Assembly: GCF_010668395.1 (NCBI RefSeq)
Contig: NZ_WUEY01000002.1
Location: forward strand, 248,001-312,000
Source: Martinezella lusitana
GTDB taxonomy: Bacteria; Pseudomonadota; Alphaproteobacteria; Rhizobiales; Rhizobiaceae
Direction: 5' to 3'
Length of the DNA stretch: 64,000 nt
Made by a program: the position numbers and the translations under genes. Below the pieces are notes generated by a model. The model did not search any database and was not told the DNA's origin. It worked only from the letters and a program-made list of their open reading frames with translations. Positions within the stretch are counted from its first letter, which is position 1; every line of letters starts with the position of its first letter. Positions 1 through 7,910 of the stretch are shown here, one piece after another.

Positions 1-799
1 AAAAGCCCGCCTGGCGCGCGAATTCCGCCGCCTGTTCCTGGGTGCCGACATTGACGCTCTGGCCATTGGGCAGGAAGAGCTTGACGATGCGCAGCTGGCC
101 GACGCGTTCCTTGGCATGAGCTTCGCTTTCGGCTGCAAAGGCAGCGAGCGCCAGGATCGGAACTTTACCGCCGGTCGCATGTTCATAGGCTTCGAAAGTC
201 TTCTTGAGATTTTCCGGATCGCCGTTCAGATGGCCGGCGAACACCAATGTCCAGCCCTTCTCGGCTGCGAGTTTCGCGCTTTCGACGCTGGCGCCAAGGA
301 GAAAGCGCTCCGGCGAGCGTGGCGGAAATGGCGTCGCCAAGGCACCCTCGGAATGGGGATCGGCGGCGAAGTAGGCGTTGATATCGGATAGCTGCTCCGC
401 GAAATCGGGCTTTTTTTCAGGGTCGAAGGCACGCTGCAGCGCGCGCGTCGACAGCGGAAACCCGCCCGGCGCCTTGCCGACGCCGAGGTCGATGCGGCCA
501 GGCGCAAGCGAGGCCAGAAGGTTAAAGGCCTCGGCGACCTTATAGGCGCTGTAATGCTGAAGCATCACGCCGCCCGAACCGATGCGGATCTTCGATGTCC
601 TGGCGAGAAGATAGGCAATCAGAACTTCGGGCGCCGAACTTGCGAGGTTTGCCATATTGTGGTGCTCGGCGACCCAGAAGCGATGATAGCCGAGTTCTTC
701 GGCCCTGATGGCCAGGCGCGTCGTGGCGCCGAGCGCATCGGTGGCGCTGAGCCCCTGTTCGATCGGGCTCTTGTCGAGAAGGCTGAGGAGATAAGACAT
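1..799 (-). CDS. LLM-class flavin monooxygenase (MsnO8-like), 3' end cut by window
   Basis: The reading frame opens with MSYLLSLLDKSPIEQG and runs leftward off the window edge, so the C-terminus is missing. The N-terminal segments LGYHRFWVAEHHN and GSGGVMLQHYSAYKVAE are typical of the bacterial-luciferase-like (LLM) superfamily, and the opening resembles the MsnO8 subgroup. Members are FMNH2-dependent cytoplasmic monooxygenases whose substrate cannot be told from sequence. The start at 799 is preceded (on its own strand) only by a weak purine stretch. The neighbouring upstream region holds no partner gene. About 266 codons are visible of the roughly 330 expected. Confidence 0.85.
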   Translation of the reverse strand, partial: MSYLLSLLDKSPIEQGLSATDALGATTRLAIRAEELGYHRFWVAEHHNMANLASSAPEVLIAYLLARTSKIRIGSGGVMLQHYSAYKVAEAFNLLASLAPGRIDLGVGKAPGGFPLSTRALQRAFDPEKKPDFAEQLSDINAYFAADPHSEGALATPFPPRSPERFLLGASVESAKLAAEKGWTLVFAGHLNGDPENLKKTFEAYEHATGGKVPILALAAFAAESEAHAKERVGQLRIVKLFLPNGQSVNVGTQEQAAEFARQAGF

Positions 800-1019
800 G
801 CCGTTTCATCCATGTTCGCACTCAATGCCGACCACCGAATGCTGTAATCTATAAAAAACATAGATTTTAAGTTATTTAAGAAACAGCTTTCTTTTTCTTC
901 CGCCAGATGCGGAAAAAATCGGCAATTGCATGCAGGCTGGTGGATGCAGCCGCAACAAATGTCACCCGGCGAGGGTTGCGCGACTGGTTGCACCCAAACA
1001 GATGTCACAGTTGCTAGAT

Positions 1020-1098
1020 GCGACCGAAATGCGGGCGCCGCCGGCGATAGCCTCGCAAGGGATCGGCCCCATGGCGCCCCAATCGACGTTTCGGTCGC
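1020..1098. other. Long imperfect hairpin in an intergenic region
   Basis: GCGACCGAAA at 1020-1029 is exactly complementary to TTTCGGTCGC at 1089-1098. Nested inside, GGGCGCC at 1033-1039 pairs with GGCGCCC at 1073-1079, and a further short pairing surrounds the central CCTCGCAAGG loop. The structure lies in the 548-bp gap (800-1347) between the flavin monooxygenase and the lipoprotein. No convincing gene was seen in that gap. It could be a structured RNA, a degenerate miniature element or a chance fold. Confidence 0.4.
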
Positions 1099-1347
1099 GC
1101 TGAGAAGCTTGCTCCGCAGTATCGTTGGATACGGCGAGGATCGGATCCAAACTATGAGACAACTTGGATTCGCGAGGACCGGGAATTGAAATCGGGCCAG
1201 CCGAGCTTGAGCCTATCGACCTAATTCACGACTTGTAAAAGTACGATTTCGATGATTGGATTGCTGCCGGTTCGGATAAATGTCCGAGTACGACCAAGAC
1301 GTTGACAGCATAACAGTAACGCTGGATTGTCCGAGTTGGAGTGTGCG

Positions 1348-1611
1348 ATGAAGCGTCTGATATTAGCGGTATCGCTGAGCGCCGTTCTTGCGTCCTGTCA
1401 GGCTGGCGGTGCTGCGCTGAAGCCCATTCCAGGAAGTATTACCTATGGTGGGCAGCCGACACAGCGTCTGATGAAATCGCCTATCGGCAGTTTGGTTCCC
1501 CATGACTTTACAGATCAATGGGGCGAGCGCGTTCGAGAGACATACATATTGCAACCGGACCGAAGCTTGAAACTGGTGGATCGAGTTTACCTAGACGATC
1601 CGCCTGGCTGA
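1348..1611 (+). CDS. Small predicted lipoprotein, unknown function
   Basis: This is an 87-residue protein starting MKRLILAVSLSAVLASCQAG. It has a positively charged start, a hydrophobic stretch and a lipobox (LASC, Cys near residue 17), so export and lipidation are predicted. The mature part is about 70 residues with the segments SITYGGQPTQR and SLKLVDRVYLDD. I do not recognise a domain. The ATG at 1348 is preferred over an in-frame TTG at 1327 because it places the charged n-region at the N-terminus. The gene stands alone between an intergenic region and a convergent regulator gene. Confidence 0.6.
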   Translation: MKRLILAVSLSAVLASCQAGGAALKPIPGSITYGGQPTQRLMKSPIGSLVPHDFTDQWGERVRETYILQPDRSLKLVDRVYLDDPPG

Positions 1612-1780
1612 TTGGCGGCGGCAGACCTTGGCGAACAAGGCTCCCCAAATTCTTATCTTTAGAGTGCGCATTGGAGCTTAGTCGTCGATAGCCATGGTCT
1701 CCATATGTGAGATGGCAGCTCTCAGCTGTCCGGATCCCAGCAGGCCGGATAAGCTCGCGATTGGCGCCGATTTCGACAGG

Positions 1781-2509
1781 CTATAGGCCGCTGACCGCCA
1801 CCTGCCGTAACTGTTCGAACCGAGCAATGCTTTCCGACAAATGCGTTCGCATCGTGCTGCGAGCCGCAGCCTCATCTTTGTTTCGGATCGCCTCGAATAT
1901 CGCGCGATGTTCCCGAGTCATACGAGCAGTGTGGACCCCGCGCTCCTCCTCTGACAGCAGATCAAGGCGAGCCCACTGGCGGGGGATCATCGCGCTTTCG
2001 TAGGCATCGAAGACGCGGGCGTAGTAAGGGTTGCGGGACGCCACCATGATCGACCGGTGAAACGCGAAATCCTCCTTGGCGCCGTATCCGCCATCCGCGA
2101 TCGCCGAGTCGATCGCATCCAGACAAAACTGAAGTCTTGCAATGTCTTGGTCGCAGGAGCGCAATGCGGCAAGCGCGACTGCTTCGCACTCTATTCCGAG
2201 CCGTAATTCCAGCACATTAAGCACGTCATCGATGGTTTCGAGATCATTCGGGACGATAGAAAACGCCGGGGGTTTGGGGTCGTTGGTGACAACTGCACCA
2301 TATCCCTGCCGCGTTACGATCAACCCCTTGGCGCGCAAGGTTGCGAGCGCCTCGCGCACGACCGTCCGGCTGACGCCCGTGGCCTTCATAATCGCTTGCT
2401 CGGTCGGCAGCTTCTGCCCAGGCTGAAGGTCCCCGGACTCGATCTGAGCAGCCAGCGTGTTGGCCAGTTCGCTTCGTAGATTGGGAGACTGCTCGATCGC
2501 CTTGAACAA
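1781..2509 (-). CDS. GntR-family regulator, FadR subfamily (FCD domain)
   Basis: A 242-residue transcription factor. An N-terminal winged helix-turn-helix (about residues 12-75, with GQKLPTEQAI and VSRTVVREALATLRAKG) is followed by a C-terminal FCD ligand-binding domain. D147, H151, H201 and H223 fit the metal-binding positions of FCD domains (segment DFAFHRSIMVASRNPYY). The start is TTG at 2509, with AGGAAGG 8 bases upstream. It is the outermost of two FadR-type regulators at the left end of a sugar-acid locus, 133 bp downstream of the second one, and probably shares its transcript. Ligand unknown; a sugar acid is a reasonable inference from the neighbours. Confidence 0.88.
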   Translation of the reverse strand: MFKAIEQSPNLRSELANTLAAQIESGDLQPGQKLPTEQAIMKATGVSRTVVREALATLRAKGLIVTRQGYGAVVTNDPKPPAFSIVPNDLETIDDVLNVLELRLGIECEAVALAALRSCDQDIARLQFCLDAIDSAIADGGYGAKEDFAFHRSIMVASRNPYYARVFDAYESAMIPRQWARLDLLSEEERGVHTARMTREHRAIFEAIRNKDEAAARSTMRTHLSESIARFEQLRQVAVSGL

Positions 2510-2642
2510 CTGCCAAACCTTCCTCGTATGTGCGCCTCAAAACAACCTTACATCTATAGGGATGTCGTTTGCCTACTACCTGAGTGTACGAGGAAATGCA
2601 AAAAATGGAACGAACTCGCGCGAGCGACAACGCTGGCCAGGT

Positions 2643-3353
2643 TCAGGAGTTCTCGATTCCCACGCGACCTGCGGCATTGAGCAAGTGCAGCTTCATTGCC
2701 GCCTTTGCCCGGGCCTCATCCCCTTCGATGATCGCGTCGAGTATGTTTTGATGCTCCCCAAGAGTGACGGCTGCCAAAACCTCTGACTTCTGCTGATTGC
2801 CGGACACGAGAATGCTTTCACGGATCCGCTCAGAGACGAAGACCAAGAACTGCACCATGTACGGGTTCCCGGTTGCAGCGGCGACGGTCCTGTGAAATTC
2901 AAGGTCGGTCTTCAACCACATCACGCTCCCGTACGGCGCGCCTTTCATGGTTTCCAACGCGTCGCTCATTGCCCTGAGATCATTGTCGGACCGCCTCAAG
3001 GCAGCAAGTCCCGCCGCTTCGACTTCCAGAAAGCCGCGAAGCTCGAAAAGGCTGCGAAAAGCGGCGGTATCGGACATCTCCCCGTGGCTGATCGTCAGGA
3101 CGGTATCGTTTGCTTCCTCCGCAACGAACGCACCCCGCCCCTGCTGCGACCACACCCGCCCCTCCGAGCGAAGCCGAGCGATCGCCTCACGGATAACGTT
3201 TCGGCTGACGCCAAAGGTTGTCGCCAAGGCTTGCTCGGTTGGAAGCTGATCGCCTGGCTTCAGGCGACCCTGAGCTATCTCACGCGTGATCGAGCTGGCT
3301 ACCAGCGTCGACAAGTGAGGACCGCGATTGACCCTATCAAGCTTCAGCGTCAT
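2643..3353 (-). CDS. GntR-family regulator, FadR subfamily (second copy)
   Basis: A 236-residue FadR-type repressor or activator. The winged helix (residues about 16-78, with GDQLPTEQALATTFGVSRNVIREA) precedes an FCD domain whose likely metal ligands are D150, H154, H201 and H223. Its ATG overlaps the stop codon of the upstream FAD-dehydrogenase gene by four bases (ATGA), and GGAGG lies 9 bases ahead, so the two genes are translationally coupled. It is the better candidate of the two regulators for the palindrome found at 4842-4855 ahead of this operon, which is an inference from position only. Confidence 0.9.
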   Translation of the reverse strand: MTLKLDRVNRGPHLSTLVASSITREIAQGRLKPGDQLPTEQALATTFGVSRNVIREAIARLRSEGRVWSQQGRGAFVAEEANDTVLTISHGEMSDTAAFRSLFELRGFLEVEAAGLAALRRSDNDLRAMSDALETMKGAPYGSVMWLKTDLEFHRTVAAATGNPYMVQFLVFVSERIRESILVSGNQQKSEVLAAVTLGEHQNILDAIIEGDEARAKAAMKLHLLNAAGRVGIENS

Positions 3354-4792
3354 CGAGAGTTAACCTCCGTTGTGGCTCGCGCTCCATAGATTCGACCCTG
3401 GCTCAGTATCTGGTGGGGATCGAAGCTGTTCTTGATGCTTCTGGCAATATCCAGGGTAACGTCGTCAACCCGTTGCAAAAAGGCTCCTCTCTTGCCTAAA
3501 CCGATACCGTGCTCTGCGCTGATCGACCCATCGTGGCGATCAACAACCTCGAACAGGGTGGCCTCGGCCGCGTGAAAGAAGGCGTCAATGTCCTCCGGCG
3601 GCATATTGAGCGGCGGCACCACGTTGAGGTGCACGTTGCCGTCTCCGACGTGCCCGTATGTAACGGGCAAGGCGCTGGGATATCTGATGTTCAATTCGAT
3701 GAGAGCGTCTTTGATGAATTCGGCAAGCCGCGATATGGAGACCGAGACGTCGGATCTCAGGTAGCGCCCTCCGCGCCCCTGCGCTTCCACCATCGTTTCT
3801 CGAAGCAGCCAAAGTCGTTGGGATTGAGCCTCGCTCGAAGCCATTGTCCCGTCGATTATGAGTTCGGCTGCATCGGCCAAGAAGCCCTCGACCATTGATC
3901 GCACGTCAATACGTCCACCGCCGGATACCTCCATCAGAACGTAAACCGGACAGACCTGGCTTAAAGGATCAAGAAGGTCGCTCCTTGCGGAGACAGCTAT
4001 ATCGATCCCCACACGAAGGATCAGTTCGAATGCTGTCAGCAAGTCGCTGCAATCGCGCCTGGCTCGGGCATAGAGAGCCATCGCGTCCTCGACGGAGCCA
4101 AGTCCGATTAGAACTGTTTCGATCTGCTGAGGCCTGGGAAAAATCTTGAAGGCGGCGGCGGTAATGATGCCAAGCGTTCCCTCGCTTCCGATGAACAGCT
4201 GTTTCAGGTCATAACCAGTGTTGTTCTTACGGAGCGTTTTCAGGCCGTTCCAAATCCGACCGTCGGGCAGAACCGCCTCAAGGCCGAGTACCAGATCGCG
4301 GGTCATACCGTATCGCAGCACATTGAATCCGCCGGCGTTGGTGGCGATGTTGCCACCAATCCTGCAGCTACCCTGGGCTCCGAAGGTGATCGGGAGGATA
4401 CAGTCCGCCTCCAGCGCTCGGTCCTTTGCGTTCTGAAGCACGCAACCAGCCTCGGCCACCAGGGAGAAATCGATCGGGCTGACTGACCGGACCCTGTCCA
4501 TTCGCTCCAATGACACGACGAGTTCCTGCCTTGGCACCGCGCCACCCACGAGCCCGGTGAGTCCGCCTTGCGGCACGACATTAATCTGGTTGGCATGGCA
4601 GTATGCCATCACCACGCTGACCTCGTCCCGATTGCGGGGCCGTGCCACCGCCAGCGCTGAGCCGCGATATTCACCGGACCAGTCCCCTGAATAGGGCGCA
4701 ATCAGTTCAGGGGAAGTCAGAAATGTCCCATCAGGCAACTGCGCAACGAGCGCGTCAAGCGTGTTTACCCGACGGTTGACAACCTCCGACAT
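3350..4792 (-). CDS. FAD-linked D-2-hydroxyacid dehydrogenase (GlcD/Dld-like)
   Basis: A 480-residue flavoprotein of the PCMH-type FAD family. The FAD-binding half carries VVPQGGLTGLVGGAVP and GGNIATNAGG. The C-terminal FAD-oxidase half carries GHVGDGNVHLN and SAEHGIGLGKR, as in D-lactate, glycolate and D-2-hydroxyglutarate dehydrogenases, which pass electrons to the respiratory chain. The start at 4792 is set by a strong GGGAGGTAGG. An upstream in-frame ATG at 4855 would overlap the operator-like palindrome and lacks such a site. The gene heads a three-gene minus-strand operon with two GntR regulators and diverges from glyoxalase I, so D-lactate formed from methylglyoxal is one possible substrate. 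The exact hydroxyacid is not determined. Confidence 0.85.
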   Translation of the reverse strand: MSEVVNRRVNTLDALVAQLPDGTFLTSPELIAPYSGDWSGEYRGSALAVARPRNRDEVSVVMAYCHANQINVVPQGGLTGLVGGAVPRQELVVSLERMDRVRSVSPIDFSLVAEAGCVLQNAKDRALEADCILPITFGAQGSCRIGGNIATNAGGFNVLRYGMTRDLVLGLEAVLPDGRIWNGLKTLRKNNTGYDLKQLFIGSEGTLGIITAAAFKIFPRPQQIETVLIGLGSVEDAMALYARARRDCSDLLTAFELILRVGIDIAVSARSDLLDPLSQVCPVYVLMEVSGGGRIDVRSMVEGFLADAAELIIDGTMASSEAQSQRLWLLRETMVEAQGRGGRYLRSDVSVSISRLAEFIKDALIELNIRYPSALPVTYGHVGDGNVHLNVVPPLNMPPEDIDAFFHAAEATLFEVVDRHDGSISAEHGIGLGKRGAFLQRVDDVTLDIARSIKNSFDPHQILSQGRIYGARATTEVNSR

Positions 4793-4841
4793 CCTACCTC
4801 CCCAATTAATCACGTCTGTCGCGACTATGTTGCTTGCACGG

Positions 4842-4855
4842 TTATCATACAACAA
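4842..4855. promoter_or_regulatory. Candidate GntR operator in divergent promoter
   Basis: TTATCATACAACAA lies between the FAD-dehydrogenase gene (minus) and glyoxalase gene (plus). It matches 12 of 14 positions of the palindrome found at 10254-10267 when read on one strand. Two matching imperfect palindromes in the two divergent promoters of one locus suggest the site of one of its FadR-type regulators. Confidence 0.5.
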
Positions 4856-4901
4856 CTATTTTGTCGCCGACACGGGCATTTAGTCCGTTCAGGAGGATAA
4901 A

Positions 4902-5318
4902 ATGACCGAAACGAGCAACAATTTTCGAATGATGCACACCATGATCAGGGTGTTCGACCTGGAAAAGTCGATCGCCTTTTATACCGGGCTGCTCGGGATG
5001 AAGCTGCTCCGACGCGAGGATTTCGAGGGCGGCAGGTTCACACTCGCATTCGTCGGTTACGGGCCGGAAGATAGCAGCACAGTCGTCGAACTTACCCACA
5101 ATTGGGATCAGGCGGCTCCATATGAAATCGGAACCGGCTTCGGGCATCTCGCCCTTGGTGTCCGGGACATCTACGGGGTGTGCGCCCAACTCGAAAAGCA
5201 AGGAGCCAGCATTCCAAGGCCGCCCGGCCCAATGAAGCACGGGACAACCCACATCGCATTCGTGGAGGATCCGGACGGCTACAAGATTGAACTCATCGAC
5301 CTCGATACGGCGGGCTGA
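4902..5318 (+). CDS. gloA: Glyoxalase I / lactoylglutathione lyase (VOC family)
   Basis: A 138-residue cytoplasmic enzyme that converts the methylglyoxal-glutathione hemithioacetal to S-D-lactoylglutathione. Two VOC modules are visible, with metal ligands at H12, E63, H82 and E130 as in bacterial GloA, and the characteristic MHTMIRVFDLEKSIAFY and FVEDPDGYKIEL segments. The start follows AGGAGG (4893-4898). It diverges from the FAD-dehydrogenase operon. Together they could take methylglyoxal to D-lactate and on to pyruvate, with a thioesterase (GloB) supplied elsewhere. Chromosomal gloA is usually a housekeeping gene, so a copy inside a sugar-acid locus may be a dedicated paralogue. Confidence 0.88.
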   Translation: MTETSNNFRMMHTMIRVFDLEKSIAFYTGLLGMKLLRREDFEGGRFTLAFVGYGPEDSSTVVELTHNWDQAAPYEIGTGFGHLALGVRDIYGVCAQLEKQGASIPRPPGPMKHGTTHIAFVEDPDGYKIELIDLDTAG

Positions 5319-5328
5319 GCACTGCAAA

Positions 5329-5365
5329 TCGAGACCGGCACGGACATGGGTGCGGCCGGTCTCGA
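5329..5365. terminator. Hairpin between convergent genes (candidate terminator)
   Basis: TCGAGACCGGC (5329-5339) and GCCGGTCTCGA (5355-5365) form a perfect 11-bp stem between the ends of gloA and kduD. No long T-run follows on either strand, so its activity as a terminator is uncertain. Confidence 0.5.
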
Positions 5366-5400
5366 CGTCTATTACCGCCATTTTCGATATGCGTGGCGGC

Positions 5401-6165
5401 TCACCGGGCAAGCCAACCGCCGTCGACCGGTATAACAGTTCCATGCACGTAGTCGGATGCCGATGACGCGAGAAATACGGCAGCCCCGCCAAGCTCGGAT
5501 GGACTGCCCCATCGCCCTGCTGGTATGCGAGACAGAATACTCGCTGAACGGTCGGGTTCTTCCCGGAGGGCGGTTGTGTTGTTGGTCACGAAATAGCCCG
5601 GAGCGATCGCGTTGACATTCACTCCCTTTACAGCCCATTCACATGCGAGCAGACGGGTTATTCCCGCAAGACCGCTCTTCGACGCCGTGTAGGACGGTAT
5701 CCGGATGCCGCCCTGAAACGACAGCATCGATGCGATATTGATGATCTTTCCTCGCCCCTGCCCGATCATGTAACGTCCGGCGGCCTGGGAAAGAAAGAAG
5801 GCAGTCTTTAAGTTCGTGTCGATGACTGCATCCCAGTCCTCCTCGGTGAAATCGACGGCGTCGGCCCGGCGTATGATCCCGGCATTGTTCACCAAGATGT
5901 CGAGGCCACCGAACTTCTCTATCGCCTCCGACACGATGCCTTTTACGGGTTCCAGTGATGAGAGATCTGCCGTCACCGTGTGAAATTGCCGCCCGGTTGC
6001 CTCGACCAGAGATCTGGTCTCTTCCATGGACGACCGGCCGACCCCCACGACGGACGCACCGGCTTCGGCAAACGCAACCGCGATCGCCTGACCGATGCCT
6101 GTATTGGCGCCCGTGACGACCGCAACGCGGCCCGTGAGATCGAAGGCATTGGCCACGTTGCTCAT
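5401..6165 (-). CDS. kduD: 2-dehydro-3-deoxy-D-gluconate 5-dehydrogenase KduD (SDR)
   Basis: A 254-residue short-chain dehydrogenase. The Rossmann motif TGANTGIG is at residues 18-25, NNAG at 93-96, catalytic S146, Y159 and K163, and the segment KIINIASMLSFQGGIR is typical of KduD. The enzyme reduces 2,5-diketo-3-deoxygluconate to 2-keto-3-deoxygluconate (KDG) with NAD(P)H, after the KduI isomerase step, in catabolism of unsaturated uronates from pectin-type polymers. Its ATG overlaps the kduI stop (ATGA), so the pair is translationally coupled. No KDG kinase or aldolase is present in the window, so later steps must be encoded elsewhere. Confidence 0.9.
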   Translation of the reverse strand: MSNVANAFDLTGRVAVVTGANTGIGQAIAVAFAEAGASVVGVGRSSMEETRSLVEATGRQFHTVTADLSSLEPVKGIVSEAIEKFGGLDILVNNAGIIRRADAVDFTEEDWDAVIDTNLKTAFFLSQAAGRYMIGQGRGKIINIASMLSFQGGIRIPSYTASKSGLAGITRLLACEWAVKGVNVNAIAPGYFVTNNTTALREEPDRSASILSRIPAGRWGSPSELGGAAVFLASSASDYVHGTVIPVDGGWLAR

Positions 6166-6998
6166 CGAAGGTCCCCAACCGCGATATGGTCCATGTCCGT
6201 GAAGCTCTTATTGTCACCGGCCATGGCCCAAATGAAGCTGTAGTTCTTGGTCCCCGCTCCAGAGTGAATGGACCAAGGCGGCGAGATCACGGCCTGATGG
6301 TTCGCCACGACGATATGCCGGGTCTGCTGCGGCTCGCCCATGAAATGGAATATCCGCTGATCCGGATCGAGGTCGAAATAGAGATAAGCCTCCATCCGCC
6401 GATCATGGGTATGGCTCGGCATCGTATTCCAGACGCTTCCGGTCTCCAGCATAGTGAAGCCCATGGTGAGCTGGCACGACTGGCAGACCTCTGGATGGAT
6501 ATACTGATAGATCGACCGCTTGTTCGCTGTTTCGGGCTCTCCCGGCGTGAGATGGCGAGCGTCAGTCCTGGTCAGGTGAACCGTCGGATGCTTTGCATGG
6601 GCAGGAGCCGACACAAGATAGAACCTTGCCGGGTTCTTCTGATCGCGATTTTCAAAGCGGACGTTAAGCGTGCCTTTCCCAACATAGAGGCAATCGAGGT
6701 GGGCCACATCATACGTTATTCCATCCACTGTAACGCGTCCGGCTCCGCCAACGTTGAGCACGCCCAGTTCCCGTTCTGCTAGGAAAGAAGATTGACCGAC
6801 CTCCTTCGGCGTTGAAAGCGTCAGGCCGCCCTCGTCGGGCATGGCGCCACCAACGATCATTCGGTCATAGTGGGAGTAGGTCAGCAGGATTTCTCCGCTC
6901 TGGAAGATTCTTTCCACGAGAAAGTGCATGCGGAGCGTTTCGGTATCAAATTCGCGCACGGCATCGGGGTGGGCAGCGTGTCTGACTTCCACTTGCAT
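6162..6998 (-). CDS. kduI: 5-dehydro-4-deoxy-D-glucuronate isomerase KduI
   Basis: A 278-residue cupin-type isomerase of normal family length. It interconverts 4-deoxy-L-threo-5-hexosulose uronate and 2,5-diketo-3-deoxygluconate. The zinc site is visible as H196 and H198 (MPSHTHDRRMEAYLYF), E203 and a later His near 245. The N-terminus MQVEVRHAAHPDAVREFDTE and the LVERIF segment match KduI. The gene lies 72 bp downstream of the ABC ATPase gene on the same strand, so the operon reads binding protein, permease, ATPase, kduI, kduD. The context implies that the transporter brings in an unsaturated uronate or its oligomer. Confidence 0.92.
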   Translation of the reverse strand: MQVEVRHAAHPDAVREFDTETLRMHFLVERIFQSGEILLTYSHYDRMIVGGAMPDEGGLTLSTPKEVGQSSFLAERELGVLNVGGAGRVTVDGITYDVAHLDCLYVGKGTLNVRFENRDQKNPARFYLVSAPAHAKHPTVHLTRTDARHLTPGEPETANKRSIYQYIHPEVCQSCQLTMGFTMLETGSVWNTMPSHTHDRRMEAYLYFDLDPDQRIFHFMGEPQQTRHIVVANHQAVISPPWSIHSGAGTKNYSFIWAMAGDNKSFTDMDHIAVGDLR

Positions 6999-7070
6999 TT
7001 TACTATCCTTGGATTGTGGCGCGGTCCGCGCCGCCTGCTGGCGAACGCGGTACCGGCAAGAAATGTTGGA

Positions 7071-7910
7071 TCAGTGATGCGGAAGCGTGGCCCGGCCCTC
7101 CGCAGCTGAGGCAGCCGCAGATATGGCGTTCTTGCCCAACCCCGATTTAACGACCCTGATCAGCTCTTCCTCGGTGGTCTCCGAGGTTGAGGCATCCAGA
7201 ACGATCTCACCCGCGTGCAGGAAGTTGATGCGATCACAGACTTCGAAGATCTGGTTGTAGTTGTGAACGATCATGATAACAGAGACCTCGCGCTGCCGCC
7301 TAAGGTTCTGGATGAGGCCGAGAACATGGGCGCTTTCCCGCACCCCGAGCGCGGCAAGTGGCTCGTCGAGAATCAGGATGCTCGGCGAGGAGTAAATCGA
7401 GCGGGCCACTGCTACGCATTGCCGCTGACCACCGGACAGTAGGTCGACCGTGTTGTTGACATCGGGAATATGGATGCCGAGCGTGTCCAGATAGGTGCGC
7501 GACAGCGTCCGCATCTTCTTGTTGTCGAGCAGATTGAGGCCAAGAAAGCGCTTCCGCTGCTCACGGCCCAAGAACATGTTGTGATAGATGCTGAGGTCGC
7601 CGATCAGTGCCAGATCCTGGTAGACCGTCTCAATTCCCCTGGCCCGGGCATCGCGGGGAGACGCGAAGCGGGTCTCCTCTCCATTCGACAGGATTTTGCC
7701 TGTGTCCGGCTGATGGAAGCCGGAAAGGATCTTGATCAGGGTCGACTTTCCAGCGCCATTGTCACCGACAAGGGCGAGGACCTCACCCCGCTTTACCTTC
7801 AAGCTTACATCGACAAGAGCTGTCACGGCACCGAAGGACTTGCTGATATGTGATACTTCAAGAACGTTGGGTGCGTCGGCAGCAAGTGGCTTGATTTCCT
7901 GTTCCATCAT
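7071..7910 (-). CDS. Sugar ABC transporter ATPase (CUT2 type, single domain)
   Basis: A 279-residue ATPase with one nucleotide-binding domain. Walker A GDNGAGKST is at residues 49-57, the Q-loop region is TVYQDLALIGDLS, the signature is LLSGGQRQCVAVARS, and Walker B is ILILDEPLAALG. Classical CUT2 ATPases such as RbsA carry two fused domains. This is the short FrcA-like form, which probably acts as a homodimer. The start overlaps the permease stop (ATGA). It powers the permease at 7907-8974 with the binding protein at 9107-10189. Confidence 0.9.
   Translation of the reverse strand: MMEQEIKPLAADAPNVLEVSHISKSFGAVTALVDVSLKVKRGEVLALVGDNGAGKSTLIKILSGFHQPDTGKILSNGEETRFASPRDARARGIETVYQDLALIGDLSIYHNMFLGREQRKRFLGLNLLDNKKMRTLSRTYLDTLGIHIPDVNNTVDLLSGGQRQCVAVARSIYSSPSILILDEPLAALGVRESAHVLGLIQNLRRQREVSVIMIVHNYNQIFEVCDRINFLHAGEIVLDASTSETTEEELIRVVKSGLGKNAISAAASAAEGRATLPHH

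Noticed and set aside
926..1189. Short open frames on both strands across the hairpin
   Set aside because: Neither has a convincing start signal or family. The coding potential follows from the GC-rich inverted repeat.
2520..2595. Inverted pair TTCCTCGTA / TACGAGGAA between the two GntR genes
   Set aside because: One arm overlaps the ribosome site of the first GntR gene (GAGGAAGG), so the match may only reflect a purine-rich Shine-Dalgarno sequence. It was not listed as an operator.
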